Shown here: positions 1 through 6,233 of the stretch, one piece after another
How the letters are laid out: every line of letters begins with the position of its first letter
Position numbering within the stretch: the first letter of the stretch is position 1
Origin: Candolleomyces eurysporus
Lineage: Eukaryota; Basidiomycota; Agaricomycetes; Agaricales; Psathyrellaceae
Direction: 5' to 3'
Assembly (NCBI GenBank): GCA_027579435.1
Contig: JANBPK010001803.1
Coordinates: 1 to 10,120 of the forward strand
DNA: 10,120 nucleotides
Made by a program: the position numbers and the translations under genes
The notes under the pieces: model-generated
What the model saw: only the letters and a program-made list of their open reading frames with translations
Database searches by the model: none
Told to the model about the DNA's origin: nothing

Positions 1-170
1 GTGCCGTAGTAAGATGTGAAGCTTGAAGCTTGAAGGATCAAGCTTAAGATGAGGACTCGCTTTGAGCGAATAGATGCGGCTATTTGTGCCTGCTTGGTGT
101 CGGCCCAGCGACCGCCGGTTGACCCGGCATCATCAATGACATCGTGGCGAACCATTTCAAAAAAACTCAT
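1..170 (-). CDS. Possible 5' end of a hypothetical gene running off the left edge
   Basis: From an ATG at 170-168 a minus-strand frame stays open for 56 codons to the window edge. An in-frame TAG lies just upstream at 188-186, so this ATG would be the first. A TATATA string sits at 222-227, about 50 nt upstream, and the next gene on the same strand ends at 320, leaving room for a short promoter. The translation starts MSFFEMVRHDVIDDAG and later has a hydrophobic stretch (RVLILSLILQ). It has no signal peptide at the start and no family I recognise. An open frame of this length can occur by chance, so this is a weak call that rests on the frame plus the TATA position. Confidence 0.3.
   Translation of the reverse strand, partial: MSFFEMVRHDVIDDAGSTGGRWADTKQAQIAASIRSKRVLILSLILQASSFTSYYG
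26..45. repeat. Short perfect inverted repeat
   Basis: AAGCTTGA and TCAAGCTT form 8-bp arms around a 4-nt spacer (AGGA), and a further AAGCTTG precedes them at 19-25. No function is evident. It lies inside the weak open frame at the left edge. Confidence 0.6.
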
Positions 171-319
171 ATCATCGACACGAAACTAATATTTTAGGTG
201 ACCCAGGCGCATCGTCTGAAATATATACAGAGAATATCAAAGAAGGATCAAACCTTAATACGTACACACGCGAGAATAGATAGAAGAGAAATTGAAAGCA
301 AGGTGCATGACAGGCCGGT

Positions 320-1113
320 TCACCAAGTGCCAAAAACAACGGTGCTCGAATCTGAGGTGTCCACCCTGCTGAGAATGTTGCCGATGTAAGCCCACTGTTG
401 AATTCAGCAATGATATTCAGTGATTCTCCCCAGAGACCTGAACATAATTTGGGATGCTTACGTTAATCCATCCTCCGTCTCCCGTTTTCACAAAAGTCCC
501 GGACTTGAACCAGTAAATATCGTATCTGACAAGAGATGTTAACGTATGGGTTAAGACTGGAGAGAATATGCCTCTCATACCGAATCGTTCCAAGGAAAAC
601 AGGGAAATCTGCATGGTCACGACCCCAATCCGTGCCTTCAACACCGTCAAACTGGAACGAGTGTTCAACGTGGCAAATCACCCAATTCCAACCCGGGTAT
701 TGCTGCGCGGCATTTTCGACAAAATCGCGAGTGTAATCTTCGCGGGCCTAAAGAATTTTTAAGCAGTAAGAGGACGAAAAACAGCAATGATCTCTCATAG
801 TACTTACTCCTTTATCGTCGGCAATTTTGCCCAAAACGTAGTCCACAAGACCGACGATGCCTTCAACGATGAGACCAGCTACAATTTGGCCCTGGCGAGC
901 AACTAGACTGGCATCGGTCGTGCTGTCGCCATCCCTGCGAGCGATTGCTGCCGGGAATGTGGTAGCGGGGAAAGTGATAGGTCCACCCTCTCCACCCCCT
1001 ACGGTGAGCATGATGACAGGAGGGGCAGGTCCCTCGGAGGGTTGCTCCGCGGGAAGGCCTGCGACACACGTCGAAAAAACTAGCAGCGACAGCAAGAAGG
1101 TTATAAGCCGCAT
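320..1113 (-). CDS. Small secreted protein of unknown function (tandem copy A), 4 exons, 203 aa
   Basis: Exons are 1113-808, 747-581, 525-462 and 394-320. Introns are 60, 55 and 67 nt, with donors GTAAGT, GTATGA and GTAAGC and AG acceptors; every joint keeps frame. The protein opens with a clear signal peptide (MRLITFLLSLLVFSTCVAG, cleavage near residue 19-20). A Pro/Gly-rich pro-region follows, with dibasic R59-R60 (possible Kex2-type site) and R73. Residues 76-98 form a Gly/Val/Ile-rich hydrophobic segment. The C-terminal half has YPGWNW (119-124), CHVEHSFQFDG (127-137), YDIYWFKSG (159-167) and GDGGWINWAY (173-182). The mature part has one Cys, so no internal disulfide. The hydrophobic stretch followed by a YD...GDGG.IN.AY block reminds me of fungal secreted proteins of the DUF7888 type, but that is memory, not a search. 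Role unknown. The same gene recurs, truncated, about 2.1 kb to the right. Confidence 0.8.
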
Positions 1114-1187
1114 CGTTCGAGAGGAATATGTGGTAGAAGTATCTGTGACTAGAGGTAGGTTGATCTTTGAGATGCGTCTTCGTGCAC

Positions 1188-1194
1188 TATATAT
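1188..1194 (-). promoter_or_regulatory. TATA box of secreted-protein copy A
   Basis: The minus strand reads GAATATATAG here, 75-81 nt upstream of the ATG at 1113, which is a sensible spacing for a TATA box and a short leader. The element aligns with the corresponding, altered stretch of copy B (about 2834-2842, reading GATATTAAG on minus), so the promoter was part of the duplicated unit. Confidence 0.5.
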
Positions 1195-1753
1195 TCAAAC
1201 TATGGCTTTGCCTCATGTATTTCATGTCCCATATTTTCCGCCATCTGTGCACTATATGTGCTAGCTTTCACCAAGGGGTTGGCTCATCAGACCACAAGAT
1301 CCCGCATGTGACACTAGAATACAAATCAACCGCGAGCTTAGGCATAGGTCGGCCATTAAGGAGAAAGGTAGTGTTTCAGGACGGGCGTGCACACGACCAA
1401 TACAGCTTAGCGGAGGTGAGTCCGAGTGACCTTAAGCTCTTCAGCTGAAACCTTGCTTTGTTATGTAAATCATTCAAGAAATATGCGCGCAGGCGCTGGA
1501 ATGATCAAATGTCACTGATTTTTGGGGCTCTTGCTGCTGCAATTGGAGGTCAGTCAAGGCAGCTAGGTACACTAATTTACTGTCAGGTATCCTCGGAGTC
1601 ATTACATGCCACAGTCACAAGGTCGCACATGAGTCATTAGATAGCCATATTAAATGACTTGACGGGTTCTTATCATCTGTTTTCATTCAGTCGCGTCTTA
1701 TCTGGCACTATGATTTGCTTTGAAAACTCAACATCACAATGGTGTCAAACTCA

Positions 1754-1819
1754 GGTTTCGGAATCGATCGGAAACCAATGCTTGTCACCCTCGTGTCTCG
1801 GGCGCTATAACAAGCGCCG
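1754..1819. repeat. Conserved upstream block, copy A
   Basis: These 66 nt align without gaps to 3433-3498 with about 11 mismatches by hand count. The last part is identical over 20 nt (TCGGGCGCTATAACAAGCGC, 1798-1817). Within it GCGCT and AGCGC form a 5-bp inverted repeat around ATAACA. It is better conserved than the surrounding duplicated DNA and could be a regulatory element of the secreted-protein gene 650-700 bp away. That role is inference. Confidence 0.6.
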
Positions 1820-1950
1820 CTCACTGGCAGAAGAACCGGCAGGTTGGACAGTAGGGAGAGGGTAAAAATTGAGTTAGCAATCCGCATTCCCCCTCATGAT
1901 TCACACTCCTAGCTTTAGAAGCAAGTTGATACCCTCTGAACATGACACGG

Positions 1951-2411
1951 AAAGTACAGGACCATAGCCGCAATCAAGGACGATAGAGTATCAGTGTTAG
2001 GGATTTTTCAGATCGAGGCCATCAGCTACGATATGGCAGTATTTGTCATCTCCTTCACGCAAATATTTGGTTGACTAACTGAAATCAGTAGCTTTGTTTG
2101 GGTCTCATGCCGCAGACAAACGCTGAATCGTCAAAGCAACCTTGAGTGTCGGGTTGGTGGCTGCCACTTGAAATTTGATGATTCAACCCATTCCGGACAT
2201 TTACCTCGCACGAAGGATATGAGATTGTGTCAGTGTAATTTCCGTCATCGTGAAGAAAACGAAGGAATGCACATAAATTGGTCGAGACAGGACTGGGGGT
2301 NGGGTGCCATGGGATCCATTGTCTCGACGGCTCGCAAGAGTGATCACGCGATACACACACACGAGAAATACGGTGAAGAGAATACAAATAGAGGGTCCAC
2401 GATTTGCAGCC
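1951..2411. other. Gene-free interval between the duplicated units
   Basis: I find no convincing coding region, RNA gene or repeat here. Open frames around 2085-2510 overlap each other on both strands, contain the ambiguous base at 2301, and show no conserved motif or signal peptide. The right part (about 2340-2411) still aligns weakly with the 3' flank of copy A (CACAC.CGAGAA and GAAGAGAA stretches at about 266-297). Confidence 0.5.
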
Positions 2412-2770
2412 TTAGGGAGGGCCAAAAACAACGGTGCTCGATTCTTCGCTGTCCGTCCTGCTGAGAACGTTGCCTTCATAGGCCCACTGTTCGATACAAC
2501 AATCAGATTCACTGAGTGTTACAAGAAACCTAAACATAATTGAGGATACTTACGTTGATATATCCTCCATCTCCTGTTTTCACGAAAGTTCCCGACTTGA
2601 AGTGACAGAGATCGTATCTGAAAAGAGAAGTCGACGTCTGACTTGCACTCGGAGAGAATGTCCCTCTCATACCTGATCTTTCTAAGGAGAACGGGGAGCT
2701 CCGCTTGATTACGACCCCAATCCTCGCCTTCAACGCCGTCAAACTGGATTTGGTAAGCAACGTGGCAAAT
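2412..2770 (-). pseudogene. 5'-truncated paralogue of the secreted protein (copy B)
   Basis: Three exon remnants match copy A: 2770-2673, 2617-2554 and 2486-2412. They are separated by introns of 55 and 67 nt, the same lengths as in copy A, with GTATGA and GTAAGT donors and CAG acceptors. The joined 78 residues match copy A from ICHV to the C-terminus (about 54 of 78 identical), including FKSGTFVKTGDGG and STVVFG, and end at TAA one codon-equivalent from the copy A stop. The frame has no frameshift or stop. Homology stops abruptly at 2770: the exon for the signal peptide, the pro-region and the start of exon 2 is absent and a TG repeat lies there. The open frame does continue upstream to an ATG at 2902, but that would start before the former TATA region and gives no signal peptide, so I treat this as a decayed copy. 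Confidence 0.75.
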
Positions 2771-2785
2771 GCTTGAATTGCATGG

Positions 2786-2818
2786 TTGTGTGTGCGTGTA
2801 TGCGTGTGTGTGTGTGTG
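2786..2818. repeat. TG/CA microsatellite at the truncation point of copy B
   Basis: An imperfect TG repeat of about 33 nt (with CG and TA interruptions) occupies the place where copy A has its first exon. It lies between the promoter-like sequence (from about 2831) and the surviving coding sequence (from 2770 downward). Confidence 0.85.
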
Positions 2819-3432
2819 AAGGAGTATGGTGCACTTAATATCTTGAATGCGTATTTGCCTCATGCCATATTTCATCTCTCTTGTCCGGCTAGACCTGCCC
2901 AACTGCTAGAATTCGAGCCACACCAAAGGGTTGGGACATCAGGCAGCCGGACTGCTCGTGTTACATTGCAGTACAGTTAACGCTGCGAGCCTAGCAGCAG
3001 TAAGGTACTAGGCCGAAGTACAGTACTAGTGTTTCAAGAGAGACGCACAGGTAGCTCGAGCCGAAACGAACGGCCTTTGAAAATTCGTCGCCGTCTAGTG
3101 GAGAATTTTAAGCTACCAAAAGGCCTTAGTAACCCATCCCCAGATTGGCTAACTTGACCTACCTAGCTGACTTGGCCGTCTTTGGCAAGGAGCGCACTGA
3201 GCATAAGCCGCAGAGCCAGTAAGGCTCACAATTACCGCCGCCATGCTCAAATTCCGTGACCAATGTGAGCCCCGAGTCATCATACACAGTCAATGATCAC
3301 ACCGGCGGGGCATGTGTTCTCCTCGTTTGACTACATAAGACGACGCGTTTTTCGTGACATCTGGCACATCAGCTCGTTTCAGTCCTATGTAGGTCCATTA
3401 ACTGACTTTAGGACTTCAAAATGGAAGGTGAT

Positions 3433-3498
3433 GGCTTCGGAATTGACCGGATACCGAAGCATGTTTCCCTCATGTTTCGGGCGCTATAACAAGCGCTG
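3433..3498. repeat. Conserved upstream block, copy B
   Basis: This is the gap-free partner of 1754-1819, including the identical 20-nt stretch at 3477-3496 with its 5-bp inverted repeat. Conservation here has outlasted the function of the linked gene, if copy B is indeed dead. Confidence 0.6.
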
Positions 3499-3570
3499 GC
3501 CGAATGGAACGATACTTTGGTACCCAAATCGTAAGGCTATGGCTAGAAGGCGAGACTCTGAACATGCACT

Positions 3571-4479
3571 TTTCATAAGACCATTATAAATACTGTTTGT
3601 CATGAGCGCGGATTAATATTACTGCTATATCCTAACACATCAAATCTTGGATGGCTCGGGAACTTCTGTGATCGATGGTGAGCATGGTCCCCCCTGGAAA
3701 AAGGATGATTCATCCACGAAATCTCAAACACAAGAGGTCAGCCTAGACTTTCGCAGCTTAATGTCAATCAGTGACGCCTCAGATGTGGCGGTATTGGTGG
3801 AAGATTGGTGGGACAAATTGGCGAGGAGGCCAAGGACCCATGATGAGCCTATGGGGTAGAGGCTGGGCAGCAGAATAGACGGACGATTCACAGCTATTAT
3901 ATATTCTGAAGCAGCAGATACAGCGAACTCTAGGAGACCAGGAAGGGAAGCTTTTGACGTCTCCCTCCAAGGTCCGCTTCTTTGGATTTCCTACTCTGAC
4001 GACGAGCATCGCTACACTCGCTGCCTCAGTCCTAGTGCATCACCTGACAACGATGCTACACCGTCGAACCCAGGAAGAGCCAGAAGCGCTCATGCGAAGC
4101 CTCCGGAAACGTTGGCGGTGCAGTAACAGGGTTGAAGTGACACAAATTTGAAAACCCTGCTGCTGGAACGGTCGGGAAGTGAAGTGCCAGAATCAGACTT
4201 GACAACATGAGATCCTTGTGTTGTGGGTGTCCCTATCCGATTTATCCCCGCCGTACTTATCCTCTGAGTCCCATTAGCGGAACGTCCGTGGTAATAGGAT
4301 TCAGGGTGGTGAAAATGCCTTCAATGAGCGTTTACTGAGGTTCAAGGTGTTGATCCGCCGCGAACGGGCTCCGGTACTGCTCGGTGCCTTAGTCCGACCA
4401 CGGGGCGACTTTGACTGCATGGAGAAGGATAGCCTNCAAAAAAACTTTTTTTGTGGTGCTCCCGGGCACGTAGGAATAA
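3571..4479. other. Gene-poor interval, no supported gene
   Basis: Two plus-strand open frames (about 3630-3859 and 3880-4151) have protein-like stretches (for instance VLVEDWWDKLARRP) but no start context, splice pattern or family match. They could be remnants of a decayed gene or transposon. Near 4436 an ambiguous base is followed by CA7CT7G (4437-4453), a perfect hairpin of A and T runs that probably caused the base-calling problem. Confidence 0.4.
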
Positions 4480-4554
4480 TACTACAGTTAATTCACGATC
4501 GATAGACCAGATTGCGTCGCGCTCCCTCTTTGGTATTTGTTTAGAAGTGGAGCA
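4480..4554 (+). repeat. Left terminal inverted repeat of the MITE
   Basis: This arm begins TACTACAGTTAATTCACG and pairs with 4812-4885. It is one nucleotide longer than the right arm because of an extra base after the CGCGCTCCC string. Confidence 0.82.
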
Positions 4555-4811
4555 TACAAATAAACATAATTCCCAGACCTGGGGATTTCAACCGCCACCT
4601 CCTTCACCGTGATAACTTCTAGACCTACGGAAATGGAACGAGTAGACGGTTCCTTCTAGCCATAGTGAAAAGAGGGGAGGTGTTGTTAGTGCTAGAATAT
4701 AATCACAGCTTGAGTTGCTACTTGACATGATTATAATACCCAATCCCGACCACACATCTAAATTCTAGCGTACGGTGACTGGCAATGGGTTTGTTTGGTT
4801 GCCCGCGCCGC

Positions 4812-4885
4812 TGCTCCACAGCTAAACAAATATCAGTGGGGAGCGCGACGCGATCTGGTCTATCGATCATGAATTAGCTGTAATA
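4812..4885 (-). repeat. Right terminal inverted repeat of the MITE
   Basis: Read on the minus strand it begins TATTACAGCTAATTCATG and follows the left arm to GTGGAGCA. Against the left arm the first 47 nt differ at four sites, all transitions, two of them at CpG/TpG positions. Confidence 0.82.
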
Positions 4886-5717
4886 CCGAAAATCCGGCGA
4901 AGTTATCCGCTCACCAGTGTCCGTGAAGCAAAGATATTCGAAGTGCGCATCATCACTTAGTTCATGCATAGGAGGCAACGAGGGTTATCTGAAGATGTAT
5001 CAAGGAGCAACATCCGTTACAGTAAAACTAAAGGAAGTATTTCTGTTTTGGCGTGGCAAGAAAAGGAGATCTGCGCCGATGATCAGTGCTTGGCAAGCCT
5101 GAGGAACTAAGGCGCTTATCATTCTCCCACCTCGCAAGCGAATTCAGCCACCTTGGTTCAAGAGGCAGCAGGTTCTCCGATCCGGGACCTTTTCTCACGT
5201 TGGTACCCCCCTTACCCTCCCAGATCAGGAAGTCAAGCGTGGCTTGTTTGCAAGTGCCATTGCTAATTGCGAGCGGTAATTTGTTCGCGGCAGCTAGTGC
5301 CCATGAGTACCGTCACCGTCTCGTCACTGTACATGTTTGCCCACTCGTTTCGCGTCGACGAGCGCGTCGATTTGACGCTCGTATCTCTTCCTCAATTCCG
5401 CCACAACGCATCTTTGTACTTGTATCTAGTAGCATATTTTCTCGACATATACCACCTTCAACTTTGTCTTCCGCCCCTTCACCATCCGTTAGCTCGAACC
5501 CCACTCTCCTTTTTCTTCAAATGAATCTTTTATCTATTTTTCGAATGTACTACAATTCCACTCTTAACACTCTTTTCTTTCTGCTTCTCATTTGAACGTA
5601 GCATATAAATTTATCTTTTGTAAAATTAGCTCTGTACATTTGTTTGATGTTCAATGATACATATATGTCTTCGTCGCTTGCAGTTTGCAAAAGTGTTCTC
5701 CTGGCGCGAGTTGCCGT
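4886..5717. other. Gene-free interval with pyrimidine-rich stretch
   Basis: No gene is supported. A 169-codon plus frame from 5086 is Ser/Leu/Pro-rich low-complexity translation of a CT-rich region (about 5380-5590) and has no family features. A 7-bp inverted repeat (ACGAGCG...CGCTCGT, 5358-5382) lies in a locally CpG-rich patch. The part from 5600 to 5670 is AT-rich with TATAAATTTAT. The pyrimidine-rich stretch could be a promoter or leader of an unseen transcript, but nothing downstream confirms it. Confidence 0.4.
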
Positions 5718-6233
5718 TCAGTGCTCAGCCGTAGATTGATCGCCTTGTCTGCCGGTGATCGGAATGTTCCATGTTGGGATCACGATTGGAATGGGTCCTG
5801 GTCCCTGGATCGGATCCGGAGAATCTGCCTCTTGACTTGGTTGCCATTGTGACAATGTTGAGCTCATTCCGCGACTGCTGTGCTAATGGTCAGCGGAGGC
5901 AGCACCAACTTGCAAGGTAGCATCGCTGTATGTCTCGAGTTACTGAAGGTTTTGCTTACTGATTTCAACGGCTCACGGAAGAACAGGTGCGGCTGTGGGT
6001 CCCCGCCTTGGCCCGAGCTCCGTTGAAGCACTCCTTGGTGACTCTGGGCGACTCAGGAGGCCCTGGAGGCTGGACACCGAGGGTCCACTGACAGCCGGCG
6101 CGATTCCCATGATAATGACAGCCAGGAATGTATGGGCCGTTGTCAACTCTTGCTCGGGGTGCAGAGTCTCTACCCCCGCCTTCCTTCTCCCTAGCAATGG
6201 TCGCTCCCCTGCCCACATCGGCCCTTGGATCAA
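5718..6233 (-). CDS. Weak candidate: Pro/Ser-rich protein, 2 exons, antisense to the next gene's 5' end
   Basis: Exon 1 (6233-5977) and exon 2 (5874-5718) can be joined in frame over a 102-nt intron with a GTGAGC donor and CAGCAG acceptor. Composition is continuous across the join: Pro, Ser and Gly-rich, with exon 2 containing IQGPGPIPIVIPTWNIPITG before the stop at 5718. There is no signal peptide and no family I know. Against it: the stretch is GC-rich with open frames on several strands, the intron is longer than others here, another donor (GTAAGC, about 5959) exists, and exon 1 overlaps the coding start of the DUF4139 gene by 37 nt. Exon 2 alone has its own ATG at 5867 (49 codons). Confidence 0.2.

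Larger units (their letters stand above)
320..1950. repeat. Segmental duplication, copy A (intact gene plus upstream DNA)
   Basis: This stretch matches 2412-3570 in the same order and orientation: gene body, promoter (CACTATATATTC... against CACTTAATATC...), an upstream block (CACCAAGGGGTTGG at about 1270 against CACCAAAGGGTTGGG at about 2921), a TAGTGTTTCA.G stretch (1370 and 3027), and the 66-nt block at 1754-1819. The offset is about 2.1 kb on the left and 1.68 kb on the right, so copy B is about 420 bp shorter. Between 1200 and 2411 I see no gene: all frames are short. The outer limits of the duplication are approximate; matching fades around 1950. Confidence 0.75.
2412..3570. repeat. Segmental duplication, copy B (truncated gene plus upstream DNA)
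   Basis: This is the counterpart of 320-1950. It carries the truncated gene, the altered promoter (about 2831-2880) and the upstream blocks, ending near a shared CTCTGAACATG string (3549-3559 here, 1933-1943 in copy A). From 2903 to 3570 there is no gene I can support. Confidence 0.7.
4480..4885. mobile_element. Miniature inverted-repeat transposable element (MITE), about 406 bp
   Basis: The left end (4480-4554) and the reverse complement of the right end (4812-4885) are near-identical over about 75 nt. Both contain CGATAGACCAGAT and GCGTCGCGCTCCC, then ATTTGTTTAG and GTGGAGCA. The outer 47 nt have four mismatches, all C/T. Similarity resumes weakly inside (AAATAAACATAATTCCCAG at about 4558-4576 against a like string near 4776-4800). 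The ends read TA-CTACAG and CTGTAA-TA, which fits a TA target duplication as in Tc1/mariner-type elements, though other borders are possible. The roughly 260-bp interior has no transposase frame, so movement would need an enzyme supplied elsewhere. Confidence 0.82.

Noticed and set aside
857..1264. 135-codon plus-strand open frame
   Set aside because: It is a shadow of exon 1 of the secreted protein, which has a clear signal peptide and spliced homologue on the minus strand.
2519..2902. Open frame from an ATG at 2902 as the true start of copy B
   Set aside because: It begins upstream of the sequence aligned with copy A's TATA box, runs through the TG repeat (His-Thr repeats) and lacks a signal peptide.
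3630..4151. Two plus-strand open frames as a gene
   Set aside because: They are short, in different frames without a convincing intron, and match no family I know. At most they are decayed remnants.
5140..5180. GGTTCAAG string resembling a tRNA B box
   Set aside because: It lacks the full GGTTCRANNCC pattern, and no A box or cloverleaf can be folded around it.
5086..5595. 169-codon plus-strand open frame
   Set aside because: It is a low-complexity Ser/Leu/Pro translation of a pyrimidine-rich stretch, with no domain, signal peptide or splice pattern.
6128..6196. Upstream in-frame ATG for the DUF4139 gene
   Set aside because: It would add 23 residues with no family similarity, from sequence that looks like a leader (CT-rich up to CCCTAGCAATGG). 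The ATG at 6197 fits the family better.
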